NCBI GenBank assembly: GCA_964353855.1
Contig: CAYGWX010000015.1
Coordinates: 1 to 41,288 of the forward strand
Direction: 5' to 3'
DNA length: 41,288 nucleotides
Source: CAYGWX01 sp964353855 [NCBI: uncultured bacterium]
GTDB lineage: Bacteria; Edwardsbacteria; CAYGWX01
Shown: one piece after another, positions 32,758 through 41,236 of the stretch
How positions within the stretch are numbered: position 1 is the stretch's first letter
Layout of the letters: every line of letters begins with the position of its first letter
Translations under genes and position numbers: made by a program
Notes under the pieces: generated by a model
Told to the model about the DNA's origin: nothing
The model's input: only the letters and a program-made list of their open reading frames with translations
Databases searched by the model: none

Positions 32758-33894
32758 GTGGACCCGCGTCTGCTCCTCGGACCGCCCAGCCCGTTGGGCC
32801 TTCCGGCGCCGTTCGGGTTCTTGCAGTTCTTCAAGGTGCTGGGATTCACCCTGCACATGGTCCCGATGCATCTTTGGTATGCGGGGGTCATCGTGGCCCT
32901 GCTTCTTCGCGGACAGCGAAATGAACATGCCCAGCGTCTGGGAGCCCGTTTGATCAAGGCCATGCCCCTCTTTATCGCTTTGGGCGTCAATTTGGGCATC
33001 GTGCCCTTGCTGTTCACCCAGGTGGCCTATTATAGGGTATTTTATCCAGCTACGATCCTGATGGCCTGGCCCTGGTTGGGCATCCCCTTTCTGCTCATGT
33101 TCGCTTATTATGGAGTTTATGTTTATGCCTCGGGCCTTCGGAAGGAGGGGCAATCCTTCCGCCATCTTTCCCAGGCCGCAGGTTGGATGTCGGCACTTTT
33201 CTTCGTCCTCATTGGCTTTCTGTTTGCGAATGGGTTCAGCCTGATGACCCGCCTCTCCGACTGGCCGTCCCTTTGGCAGAATACGAGCCTTGCCGGGGCG
33301 CCGCGGGGCATCGGTCTCAATGTCGCGGATCCAAGCTTATGGCCCAGATGGCTTATGATGTTCGGCTTGGCCTTGCTTACGACCTCAGCCTATATCGCGT
33401 TGGATGCCGGATTCTTTGGTTCCAAGGAAACCGAGGGTTATCGGCGCTGGGTCAAGGGGTTTGCCTGGAAGCTCTACCTCTTCGGTTTCCTTTGGTTCGG
33501 GGCAGCCGGCTCCTGGTATGTGTTCCGCACCTGGCCCCCGGAACTGCGGCAGCAAATGACCAGCGGGCCTCTGGGCATTCTGTTCGTCCTGACTGCGATC
33601 AGCCCCGGCCTCGTCTGGCTGTTGATGTTGGCCCAGATGAAAAGGGCAACGCGGAGTTTAGCCCTGCTTACCGGAATCGCTCAATTCGGAGTCCTGGCCC
33701 TCAACGGGGTCAGCCGCCAGGTCGTCCAAAATGCAGAACTGAAGGCTTACCTGGACGTGGCCGCGGAGCGGGTGGCCACGCAGTGGAGCCCCCTCGTCCT
33801 GTTCCTGGCCCTGTTCGCAGCTGGGCTGGCAGTCTTGGGCTGGATGGTCGCGAAGGCCGCCCAGGCGTCCGGGAGGCCGACACCTGCAGGTTGA
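32758..33894 (+). CDS. Multi-pass membrane partner of the bd-like cytochrome complex
   Basis: The 378-residue protein has about nine hydrophobic helices and starts GTG 32758, three bases after the cytochrome c fusion gene, so the two are almost certainly one complex. Helix 1 has FFKVLGFTLHMVPMHLWYAG with His33 and His38, which mirrors the start of the first subunit (VLHMFVSHYAVGG) and suggests that both came from one CydA-like ancestor, as in known heterodimeric bd-like systems. No Cys-x-x-Cys-His site is present. I cannot tell whether it binds heme itself. It ends 78 bases before the HMG-CoA synthase gene, with a promoter in the gap. Confidence 0.7.
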   Translation: MDPRLLLGPPSPLGLPAPFGFLQFFKVLGFTLHMVPMHLWYAGVIVALLLRGQRNEHAQRLGARLIKAMPLFIALGVNLGIVPLLFTQVAYYRVFYPATILMAWPWLGIPFLLMFAYYGVYVYASGLRKEGQSFRHLSQAAGWMSALFFVLIGFLFANGFSLMTRLSDWPSLWQNTSLAGAPRGIGLNVADPSLWPRWLMMFGLALLTTSAYIALDAGFFGSKETEGYRRWVKGFAWKLYLFGFLWFGAAGSWYVFRTWPPELRQQMTSGPLGILFVLTAISPGLVWLLMLAQMKRATRSLALLTGIAQFGVLALNGVSRQVVQNAELKAYLDVAAERVATQWSPLVLFLALFAAGLAVLGWMVAKAAQASGRPTPAG

Positions 33895-33920
33895 CACGAA
33901 CCTGTCGGACATGTTAAAAT
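33891..33920 (+). promoter_or_regulatory. Sigma70-type promoter for the HMG-CoA synthase operon
   Basis: TTGACA at 33891-33896 and TAAAAT at 33915-33920 are 18 bases apart, with TGT before the -10. This is the best promoter match in the window. It begins at the stop codon of the bd-like subunit gene and lies about 40 bases before the AGGAGGAG of the next gene. Confidence 0.65.
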
Positions 33921-33971
33921 AAAGCGTTTTTTATTAGAAACACAACGGACAAACCTTTAAAGGAGGAGAAG

Positions 33972-35018
33972 ATGGTCGGCATCGTGGGCTGGGGATCCTG
34001 TATTCCCCGGAACCGGATCAAGGTCGAAGAGATCGCCAAAGTATGGGGGGCGGACGCGAACAATTTCAAGCGGGGCCTGGGTCTGGAGGAGAAATCCGTT
34101 CCCAGTCCAGACCAGGACACGATCACCCTGTCGGTGGAGGCCTCCAGAAGGGCCATCCGGCGGGCGGGGATCAACCCTCTGGACATCGGTGCGGTCTACG
34201 TGGGATCGGAATCGCATCCCTATGCCGTAAAGCCTTCCGGCACGGTCCTGGCCGAGGCCATCGGGGCCACTCCCGAGGTGCACTCGGCCAGCTTCGAATT
34301 CGCTTGCAAGGCCGGGACCGAGGCCATGTTCGTGTGCCTCTGCGAGGTAGAATCGGGGCGGATCAAGTACGGCCTGGCGGTTGGGGCGGACACCTCTCAG
34401 GGAGCTCCGGGAGACGCCCTGGAATATTCCACGGCAGCCGGGGCCGCGGCCTTCCTCTTCGGAAAAGATAGGGTCGTTGCCGAGGTGAACGAGACCTATT
34501 CCTACATGACCGACACCCCGGACTTCTGGCGCCGGGAGTACGAGCATTATCCCCGGCACGCCGGGCGGTTCACTGGCGAGCCCGCCTATTTCAAGCACGT
34601 CCTGGGCGCGACCAAGGGGATACTGGAGAAGACCAAAAAGACCCCCAAGGACTTCGCCTATGTGGTTTTCCATCAGCCCAACGGGAAGTTCCCGGTGAAC
34701 GCCGCCAAGACCCTGGGGTTCACCAAGGAGCAGTACGAGACAGGACGGCTGGTGCCTAAACTGGGGAATACCTATTCCGGGTCCTCGCCCATCGGCCTCA
34801 CAGCCATCCTGGATGTGGCCAAGCCCGGAGACAAGATCCTGATGGTCTCCTACGGGTCGGGGGCGGGAAGCGACGCCTTCATCTTCACCGTGACCGACGA
34901 GATCAAAAAGGTTCAGGACAAGGCGGAAAAGACCCGCACGATGCTGGACGAAAACAAGCGGTACATCGACTACGGGACCTACGCCAAGTACCGCGGCAAG
35001 ATTCTCAAGGCCGAGTAA
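33972..35018 (+). CDS. Archaeal-type hydroxymethylglutaryl-CoA synthase
   Basis: The 348-residue thiolase-fold enzyme matches the archaeal HMG-CoA synthase family (about 350 residues), with [11 protein letters not shown] at the start, [13 protein letters not shown], the catalytic Cys in [12 protein letters not shown] (near residue 114), FHQPNGKFP with the general-base-region histidine, and GNTYSGSSP. It joins acetyl-CoA and acetoacetyl-CoA to give HMG-CoA. Bacterial mevalonate-pathway synthases (MvaS) are longer and differ in the active-site flanks, so the archaeal type is notable here. AGGAGGAG precedes the ATG by a few bases. It heads a three-gene set with thiolase and DUF35 protein in the same order as in archaea. 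Confidence 0.9.
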   Translation: MVGIVGWGSCIPRNRIKVEEIAKVWGADANNFKRGLGLEEKSVPSPDQDTITLSVEASRRAIRRAGINPLDIGAVYVGSESHPYAVKPSGTVLAEAIGATPEVHSASFEFACKAGTEAMFVCLCEVESGRIKYGLAVGADTSQGAPGDALEYSTAAGAAAFLFGKDRVVAEVNETYSYMTDTPDFWRREYEHYPRHAGRFTGEPAYFKHVLGATKGILEKTKKTPKDFAYVVFHQPNGKFPVNAAKTLGFTKEQYETGRLVPKLGNTYSGSSPIGLTAILDVAKPGDKILMVSYGSGAGSDAFIFTVTDEIKKVQDKAEKTRTMLDENKRYIDYGTYAKYRGKILKAE

Positions 35019-35064
35019 GCGCCGAGGCCTCTATACGGCGGAACCAAACAAAGGAGATAAAAGA

Positions 35065-36225
35065 ATGAGAGACGTTGCCGTAATCGGCGTAGGTCTGAAC
35101 GAAAAATGGGGTGAGATCTGGGAGAAATCCCTGCGCGACCTGTACACCGAAGCTGCCCTTAACGCCATAGACGACGCCGGGGTGGACCACATCGATTCCA
35201 TGTACGTGGGTTGCATGACCAGCGGGCTGTTCGTGAGCCAGGAGCACCTCGGCTCCCTGATGTCCGACTACCTCGGCCAGAACCCTATCCCGGCCACCCG
35301 GGTGGAATCGGCCTGCGCTTCGGGGGGTGTAGCCTTCCGCCAAGGATACCTGGAGGTCGCCTCCGGGGCCAGCGACATCGTCCTGGTGGGCGGGGTGGAG
35401 AAGATGACCGACGTCTCCGGGGACGAGGCGACCTTCGCCTTGTCCGCGGCTGCGGACATGGAATACGAATGCTTCCAGGGGATCACCTTTCCCGGGCTCT
35501 ACGCACTGGTCGCCAGGGCCCACATGCAGCGCTACGGGACCACATCCATGCAGTTGGCCCACATCGCCGTGAAGAACCATAAGAACGGGTCGCTGAACCC
35601 GGTGGCCCAGTACGGTTTCGAGATCACCCCGCAGGGGGTTCTGGACTCGGTCATGGTGGCCGATCCCCTGCACATCCTGGATTGCTCCCCGATCACGGAC
35701 GGAGCGGCTGCCGCTGTGCTCTGCCCCTTGGATCTGGCCAAGAAACTCTCCAAGAAACCCCCGGTAAAGGTCTTGGCTTCATCTCAGGCTACCGCCACTA
35801 TTGCACTTCATGCCCGCAAGGACATGACCTGGTTCGATTCCACGGCTGTGGCCGCGGAGAAGGCTTACAAGATGGCCGGGAAGGGTCCTAAAGACCTGAA
35901 CCTGATCGAGCTCCACGACTGCTTCACCATTGCAGAAGTTGTGGTCCTCGAAGCCTTGGGGCTGGTGGAGAAGGGCAAGGGCGGGATGACCGCAGAAAGT
36001 GGGATGACCGCTTTGGGTGGAAAGATCCCGGTGAACACGAGCGGCGGGCTTAAATCCAAGGGCCATCCCGTTGGGGCCACCGGCGTGGCCCAGATCGTGG
36101 AAGTGACCAGACAGCTCCGCGGCGAGAGTGGGCCCCGCCAGGTTAAGGGCGCCCGTGTGGGTTTGACCCAGAACATGGGCGGGACCGGTGGCAGCTGCGT
36201 GATCCATATCCTCGAGGCGGTATAG
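35065..36225 (+). CDS. Thiolase (acetyl-CoA C-acetyltransferase, SCP-x/archaeal type)
   Basis: The 386-residue thiolase has the nucleophilic Cys in ESACASGG (near residue 88), [10 protein letters not shown], and [13 protein letters not shown] plus [10 protein letters not shown] at the C-terminus. It belongs to the SCP-x-like thiolases used by archaea for acetoacetyl-CoA, which lack one loop Cys of classic bacterial thiolases. In archaea this enzyme sits in a complex with HMG-CoA synthase and DUF35, which channels acetoacetyl-CoA directly. A good AAGGAG lies eight bases before the ATG. Confidence 0.9.
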   Translation: MRDVAVIGVGLNEKWGEIWEKSLRDLYTEAALNAIDDAGVDHIDSMYVGCMTSGLFVSQEHLGSLMSDYLGQNPIPATRVESACASGGVAFRQGYLEVASGASDIVLVGGVEKMTDVSGDEATFALSAAADMEYECFQGITFPGLYALVARAHMQRYGTTSMQLAHIAVKNHKNGSLNPVAQYGFEITPQGVLDSVMVADPLHILDCSPITDGAAAAVLCPLDLAKKLSKKPPVKVLASSQATATIALHARKDMTWFDSTAVAAEKAYKMAGKGPKDLNLIELHDCFTIAEVVVLEALGLVEKGKGGMTAESGMTALGGKIPVNTSGGLKSKGHPVGATGVAQIVEVTRQLRGESGPRQVKGARVGLTQNMGGTGGSCVIHILEAV

Positions 36226-36271
36226 CGCCTCATTTAGAACGCTGACTACGAAAAGGAGGTTCGTTTAGACC

Positions 36272-36664
36272 ATGGCCAATCCCGCAAAGTTCTGGAGGGA
36301 GACCCCTCAGCGCTACCGCTTGGAGGCCGCGAAATGCCAATCCTGCGGAGAGATCTACTTCCCTCCCCGCCTGATCTGCTCCAAGTGCAAGGCCCGGAAG
36401 TTCGAGAAGATCAAGCTCTCCGACCACGGCAAGATCCTGACCTACACCGTCATCCGGACCGGCCCCAGCCAGTTCGCCGACCAGACCCCCTATGCCGTGG
36501 GGGTCGTGGAGCTGGACGGGGGAGGGAGGATTACGAGCCAGATCGTGGACTGCGAGTTCGACCAGCTGGCCATCGGCCAACGGGTCCGGGTGGAGTTCCG
36601 CAAGATCCAGAAGCAGGGACATGCCGGAATCCTCTGCTACGGCTACAAGTGCGTGCCCGCCTAA
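36272..36664 (+). CDS. Zn-ribbon OB-fold protein (DUF35)
   Basis: The 130-residue protein starts with a rubredoxin-like zinc ribbon (CQSCGEIYFPPRLICSKC: two CxxC pairs) followed by an OB-fold domain with LTYTVIRTGPSQF and TPYAVGVVELDGG. The DUF35 family is the structural third partner of the archaeal thiolase/HMG-CoA synthase complex, where it holds the shared CoA-binding site. Finding it directly after both enzymes supports the same complex here. AAAAGGAGGT lies about a dozen bases before the ATG and is the strongest Shine-Dalgarno of the region. A strong terminator follows 25 bases after the stop. Confidence 0.9.
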   Translation: MANPAKFWRETPQRYRLEAAKCQSCGEIYFPPRLICSKCKARKFEKIKLSDHGKILTYTVIRTGPSQFADQTPYAVGVVELDGGGRITSQIVDCEFDQLAIGQRVRVEFRKIQKQGHAGILCYGYKCVPA

Positions 36665-36688
36665 CCACGGAATCTCAGTGATTATTTT

Positions 36689-36731
36689 GGGATTACAGTG
36701 ATGGCTATATTCATTACTGTAATCCCTTTTT
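36689..36731 (+). terminator. Intrinsic terminator after the DUF35 gene
   Basis: A 15-bp stem (GGGATTACAGTGATG with CATTACTGTAATCCC, one G-T pair) around an 8-base loop is followed by TTTTT at 36727-36731. It divides the HMG-CoA synthase operon from the methylcrotonyl-CoA carboxylase genes, which start 20 bases further on. Confidence 0.8.
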
Positions 36732-36750
36732 AATCTCTGTAACTGGAATA

Positions 36751-38358
36751 ATGTACCGCATCGAATCGAAAATCGACACCAAATCACGGGAGTACCTGGA
36801 GAACCACCAGGCCCTTCAGGCGCTCGTAGAAAAATACAAGGAGCGCCTGGCCCAGGCTAAAAAGGGTGGTCCCCCCGCCGCCCAGGAAAAGCACAAGGCG
36901 CGCGGCAAGCTCACCGTCCGGGAGAGGCTGGACCTCTTGTTCGACCGCAACACGCCGTTTCTGGAGTTCAGCACCCTGGCCGCCAACGGGATGTACGACG
37001 AGGAGGCCCCGGCGGCTGGGATCATCACCGGGGTGGGCGTGGTGCACGGGCGGGAGGTTCTGGTCGTGGCCAACGACGCCACCGTCAAGGGAGGGACCTA
37101 CTTCCCGGAAACCATCAAGAAGCACGTCCGGGCCCAGGAGGTTGCCCTGGAGAACCGCCTGCCCTGCGTCTATCTGGTGGACTCCGGGGGGATCTTCCTG
37201 CCTCTGCAGGTGGGCACCTTCCCGGACAAAGAACACTTCGGCCGGATCTTTTACAATCAGGCTCGTTTCTCGGCCCTCTCCATCCCCCAGATTTCGGTGG
37301 TCATGGGCTCCTGCACCGCGGGCGGGGCTTACGTCCCAGCGATGAGCGATGAGACCGTGATCGTCAAGGAGCAGGGCACGATCTTCATCGGCGGACCGCC
37401 CTTGGTCAAGGCCGCCACCGGGATGGACTTCACTCCCGAAGAGCTCGGCGGCGCGGACGTGCACTGCCGCATCTCCGGGGTCTCGGACCATTACGCCCTG
37501 GACGACCACCACGCCATCGAGATCACCCGCAACATCATCCAGAACGTCCCTCCGGCCCGGAAGTTCCCCTTGGAGGTGATCGAGCCCGAGGACCCCTATT
37601 ACGATCCCCGGGAGCTCTACGGAGTGGTGCCCCGAGACCTCCGCAAGCCCTACGATATCCGCGAGGTGATCGCCCGGCTGGTGGACGGCAGCCGGTTTCA
37701 TGAGTTCAAGGAGTTCTACGGGCCCACCCTGGTCACGGGCTTCGCCCGGATCATGGGTTACCCCGTGGGCATCGTGGGCAACAACGGGGTGCTCTTCTCC
37801 GAGAGCTCCCAGAAGGGGGCCCACTTCGTGTCCCTGTGCGCGGTGCGCAAGATCCCCCTCGTGTTCCTGCAGAACATCACGGGGTTCATCGTGGGCAAGC
37901 AGTACGAGCACAGGGGGATCGCCAAGGACGGGGCCAAGATGGTTCACGCCGTGTCCACGGCCCAGGTCCCCCGGTTCACGGTGATCGTGGGGAGCTCCAA
38001 CGGGGCCGGGAACTACGCGATGTGCGGCCGGGGTTACCTGCCCCGGCTCCTCTTTATGTGGCCCAACTCCAAGATCTCGGTGATGGGCGGGGAGCAGGCG
38101 GCCTCGGTCCTGCTCCAAGTGAAGATGGAGGCCTTGAAGGCCAAGGGCGTGACGATGAGCGAGGCGGAACAGGAGAAGTTCAAGGCCCCCATCCTGGAGA
38201 AGTACGAGAAGGAGTCCAGCGCCTATTACAGCACATCGCGCATCTGGGACGACGGGATCCTGGACCCCCTGGAGACCCGCGAGGTCCTGGCCCTGGGGAT
38301 TTCCATGTCTTTGAACGCCCCCGTCCCTGACCATCAGTTCGGCGTGTTCCGAATGTAG
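36751..38358 (+). CDS. mccB: 3-Methylcrotonyl-CoA carboxylase, carboxyltransferase (beta) subunit
   Basis: The 535-residue carboxyltransferase reads closely like methylcrotonyl-CoA carboxylase beta: [50 protein letters not shown], the oxyanion segment [54 protein letters not shown], and the C-terminal [23 protein letters not shown]. Geranyl-CoA carboxylase beta is the nearest alternative. It carboxylates 3-methylcrotonyl-CoA to 3-methylglutaconyl-CoA, a leucine-breakdown step, with the biotin carboxylase and carrier encoded three genes on. ATG 36751 has only a weak GGA ahead and comes right after the terminator, so its promoter is not clear. Confidence 0.9.
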   Translation: MYRIESKIDTKSREYLENHQALQALVEKYKERLAQAKKGGPPAAQEKHKARGKLTVRERLDLLFDRNTPFLEFSTLAANGMYDEEAPAAGIITGVGVVHGREVLVVANDATVKGGTYFPETIKKHVRAQEVALENRLPCVYLVDSGGIFLPLQVGTFPDKEHFGRIFYNQARFSALSIPQISVVMGSCTAGGAYVPAMSDETVIVKEQGTIFIGGPPLVKAATGMDFTPEELGGADVHCRISGVSDHYALDDHHAIEITRNIIQNVPPARKFPLEVIEPEDPYYDPRELYGVVPRDLRKPYDIREVIARLVDGSRFHEFKEFYGPTLVTGFARIMGYPVGIVGNNGVLFSESSQKGAHFVSLCAVRKIPLVFLQNITGFIVGKQYEHRGIAKDGAKMVHAVSTAQVPRFTVIVGSSNGAGNYAMCGRGYLPRLLFMWPNSKISVMGGEQAASVLLQVKMEALKAKGVTMSEAEQEKFKAPILEKYEKESSAYYSTSRIWDDGILDPLETREVLALGISMSLNAPVPDHQFGVFRM

Positions 38359-38360
38359 CG

Positions 38361-39155
38361 ATGTCCTACCAGACCATCACCCTCGAGGTCAAAGACCTCA
38401 TTGCCCGGGTCACCCTGAACCGTCCCGAGGTCCGGAACGCCTTCAACGACCGCATGCTGGCCGAGCTTCGGGAGGTATTCCTTGGGTTCCGGAATAGAGG
38501 GGACGTTCGGGTGGTGATCTTCACCGGTTCCGGGACTTCTTTCTGCGCCGGGGCGGACCTGAACTGGATGCGACAGGTTAAGGACTACACCTATGAGGAA
38601 AACCTGAAGGACTCCCTGGTCCTCGCGGAGTGCCTCTACGCCATCTACTCCTGTCCCAAACCAGTTGTCGGTAGAATCAACGGCCCGGCCATCGGCGGGG
38701 GCACCGGCATGGTAGCGGTCTGCGATATCGCCATCGCCTCCAGCCTGGCCCAGTTCAGCTTCAGCGAGGTCAAGATCGGCGTCGTCCCGGCTTGCATCTC
38801 CCCCTATGTAGTCCGAAAGATGGGGGAGGGCGTCTGCCGGGAGTTCTTTTTGACCGGGGAGAGATTGACCGCGGAGCGGGTTCAGCAAGCGGGTCTGGCG
38901 AACCAGGTGGTCCCTCCTGAATCCCTGGATGCGGCGGTCCTGGCACGGGTTAATCAACTTCTCTCCAGCGGTCCTGAGGCCCTCAAGGTCTGCAAGGACC
39001 TCCTGGAAAAGGTCTCCTCCCTTCCCTTTGACGAGGCTCGGACCTACACCGCAGAGGTCATCGCCAGGCTCCGTCAGAGCCCGGAGGCCCAGGAGGGGAT
39101 GGCTGCTTACCTTGAAAAGCGTAAGCCATCCTGGGCTGAAGATACTAAGAACTAA
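38361..39155 (+). CDS. Methylglutaconyl-CoA hydratase (enoyl-CoA hydratase family)
   Basis: The 264-residue crotonase-fold protein carries FCAGADLNWMR, a segment that marks the methylglutaconyl-CoA hydratases (LiuC/AUH group), then GPAIGGGTGMVAVCD and FSEVKIGVVPACISPYV with the catalytic glutamate in FSEVK. The second glutamate of ordinary enoyl-CoA hydratases is replaced by Gly, as in this group. It hydrates 3-methylglutaconyl-CoA to HMG-CoA, the point where the leucine path meets the HMG-CoA synthase encoded upstream. It starts two bases after the carboxylase beta stop. Confidence 0.88.
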   Translation: MSYQTITLEVKDLIARVTLNRPEVRNAFNDRMLAELREVFLGFRNRGDVRVVIFTGSGTSFCAGADLNWMRQVKDYTYEENLKDSLVLAECLYAIYSCPKPVVGRINGPAIGGGTGMVAVCDIAIASSLAQFSFSEVKIGVVPACISPYVVRKMGEGVCREFFLTGERLTAERVQQAGLANQVVPPESLDAAVLARVNQLLSSGPEALKVCKDLLEKVSSLPFDEARTYTAEVIARLRQSPEAQEGMAAYLEKRKPSWAEDTKN

Positions 39156-39180
39156 CTATCATTAAACAGGTTAGAGCGTA

Positions 39181-40680
39181 TTGTTCAAGAAAGTTCTAAT
39201 AGCTAATCGCGGTGAGATCGCCCTCCGAGTGATCCGCGCCTGCCGGGAGATGGGGATCAAGACTGTGGCGGTCTACTCCTCTGTGGACCGGGGCGCCCTG
39301 CATGTCCAACAGGCGGATGAGGCGATAGCCATCGGTCCGCCGCCTCCTTTAGAGAGTTACCTGAACATCCTAAAAATCGTGGATGCGGCCAAGCGCACCG
39401 GGGCCGAGGCCATTCATCCCGGTTACGGTTTCCTTTCCGAGAATCCCCTATTCGCCAAAGCCTGCGAGGAGGGCGGCCTGGTCTTCGTCGGCCCGGATTC
39501 CAAGGCCCTGGCCCTGGTGGGGGACAAGGTGGCCTCGCGCAAGACCGCGGTGGCGAATGAGGTTCCAATCATCCCGGGGATGATGACCCCGGGAAAGGCA
39601 TTGGCTGAGTTCCAGGAGACGATCGCGAAGATCGGCTATCCCATCCTGGTCAAGGCCTCGGGCGGGGGAGGGGGAAAGGGGATGCACATCGTCCGCTCTC
39701 CGTCCGAGCTTCAGGCTGCGATCGAGACCAGCCAGAGGGAGGCCAAATCCGCCTTCGGGGATGACTCCGTGTACATGGAGAAATACTTGGAGGAGCCCCG
39801 TCACGTGGAGTTCCAGGTCCTGGCCGACAAGCACGGGAACGCCGTCCACCTTTTCGAGCGGGAGTGCTCCATCCAGCGCCGGCACCAGAAGATCGTGGAG
39901 GAGACTCCCTCGGTGGCCCTGGACGAGGACCTCCGCCGACGAATGGGGGAGACCGCTATCAAGATCGTCCGGGCCACGGGGTATACCAACGCCGGGACCG
40001 TGGAATTTCTCCTGGACCGGGACCGCAATTTCTACTTCCTCGAGGTGAATGCCCGCATCCAGGTGGAGCACCCGGTCACCGAGATGGTGGTCGGGGTGGA
40101 CCTGGTGAAGCAGCAGCTCGAGGTCGCCTGCGGGGGGACGCTGGCCTTCCGGCAGGAGGACCTGAGTCAGCGGGGCCACGCCATCGAATGCCGGATCTAC
40201 GCAGAGAACCCGGAGAACGGGTTCCTGCCCAGCCCGGGGAAGATTCTCCTGTTGGAGGAGCCCGAAGGCCCAGGCATCCGCTGCGACTCCGGCATTTACT
40301 CCGGCTTGGTGGTGACGCCGTTCTACGATCCCATCCTCTCCAAGCTCATCGTCTGGGCCGAGGACCGGGAGACCTGCCGCCAGCGCATGATCGCGGCCCT
40401 GGGGAACTACACTCTTCTGGGGATTGCCACGCCCATCGGCTTCCTGGCTGATGTGCTCAAGCATCCGGAGTTTGCAGCCGGACGGACTCACACCCATTTC
40501 ATCGCCCAGCATATGCCAAACTGGAAGCAGTCGGAGAAGGAGGACGGCCTTCTGGAGATCGCCCTGATCGCCGGAGCTATGGCAGGCTCGGAGCCCAGAG
40601 GATCGAAAGCCTTTTCCAAGGATGACCAACGGCCAACCCCCTGGCAGACCCTCGGAAAGTGGGCCCTCGGAGGTCGTTGA
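39181..40680 (+). CDS. Biotin carboxylase subunit of methylcrotonyl-CoA carboxylase
   Basis: The 499-residue ATP-grasp enzyme has the family marks KVLIANRGEIALRVIRAC, IHPGYGFLSEN, the glycine-rich ATP loop KASGGGGGKGM, FERECSIQRRHQKIVEE, and EVNARIQVEHPVTEMV. It carboxylates the biotin of the next gene's carrier using ATP and bicarbonate. It is the only biotin carboxylase in the window and could also serve other carboxyltransferases of the cell. The start is TTG 39181; CAGGTTAGAG lies ahead as a weak ribosome site. The stop overlaps the next ATG by one base (TGATG). Confidence 0.92.
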   Translation: MFKKVLIANRGEIALRVIRACREMGIKTVAVYSSVDRGALHVQQADEAIAIGPPPPLESYLNILKIVDAAKRTGAEAIHPGYGFLSENPLFAKACEEGGLVFVGPDSKALALVGDKVASRKTAVANEVPIIPGMMTPGKALAEFQETIAKIGYPILVKASGGGGGKGMHIVRSPSELQAAIETSQREAKSAFGDDSVYMEKYLEEPRHVEFQVLADKHGNAVHLFERECSIQRRHQKIVEETPSVALDEDLRRRMGETAIKIVRATGYTNAGTVEFLLDRDRNFYFLEVNARIQVEHPVTEMVVGVDLVKQQLEVACGGTLAFRQEDLSQRGHAIECRIYAENPENGFLPSPGKILLLEEPEGPGIRCDSGIYSGLVVTPFYDPILSKLIVWAEDRETCRQRMIAALGNYTLLGIATPIGFLADVLKHPEFAAGRTHTHFIAQHMPNWKQSEKEDGLLEIALIAGAMAGSEPRGSKAFSKDDQRPTPWQTLGKWALGGR

Positions 40681-41186
40681 TGGAATACGACTTCTTCTCG
40701 GATGGCAAGCCTCATAGGGTCTCCTTGGAGGTGAAAGGCGAAAAAAAGATTGCCGTGGTGGATGGAAAGCGCTTCGAGATCAGCCCTCACCGGGTCTCGC
40801 CCCAGGCGATTTCTCTGTTGATCGATGGAAGATCCTACCTGGCTCACGTCGCCCGGGACGGGGAGAAGATCTTCGTGGCCATCGGCACAAGCCGCTTCCT
40901 CCTGGAGGAGCCCAGGCAGGAGAGCGACCGGGCCAGGCTCAAGGGTGGCACGGCGGCGAAGGCCGAGGGCACGATCAAGGCCCCCATGCCCGGGCTGGTT
41001 ATCAAGGTGAATGTGGCCGAAGGGTCCGAGGTGAACCCCGGGGACGGGCTGGTGGTGGTCGAGGCGATGAAGATGGAGCACGAGATGCGCTCCGGGATGA
41101 AGGCCGTGGTGGAGAAGGTCCACGTCAAGCCCGGCCAGCAGGTGGACGCGTTTCAGGTTCTGGTGGAATTGAAGCCGGTGGAATAG
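40680..41186 (+). CDS. Biotin carrier protein of methylcrotonyl-CoA carboxylase
   Basis: The 168-residue protein has an N-terminal domain of about 95 residues that resembles the MCC alpha middle (BT-like) region and a C-terminal biotinyl domain with IKAPMPGLVIKV and the attachment lysine in VEAMKMEHEM. In most bacteria this is the C-terminal end of the MCC alpha chain; here it is a separate gene, fused to the biotin carboxylase only by overlapping stop and start. ATG 40680 has GGAGG six bases upstream; an in-frame start at 40659 would lie inside the biotin carboxylase gene. It resembles, but is distinct from, the carrier at 24500. Confidence 0.9.
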   Translation: MEYDFFSDGKPHRVSLEVKGEKKIAVVDGKRFEISPHRVSPQAISLLIDGRSYLAHVARDGEKIFVAIGTSRFLLEEPRQESDRARLKGGTAAKAEGTIKAPMPGLVIKVNVAEGSEVNPGDGLVVVEAMKMEHEMRSGMKAVVEKVHVKPGQQVDAFQVLVELKPVE

Positions 41187-41190
41187 GCGC

Positions 41191-41215
41191 GTCGTCCTGA
41201 ACGCGTTTCAGGATC
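41191..41215 (-). repeat. Palindromic CTGAAAC-type repeat, inverted copy
   Basis: GTCGTCCTGAACG followed by CGTTTCAGGATC is the reverse complement of the family at 10900-11113 and 9867-9899, with a few changes. It sits five bases after the stop of the biotin carrier gene. It has no T tract, so I do not call it a terminator. Confidence 0.8.
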
Positions 41216-41236
41216 TCTCCTTTGGGTCGTCATTCC

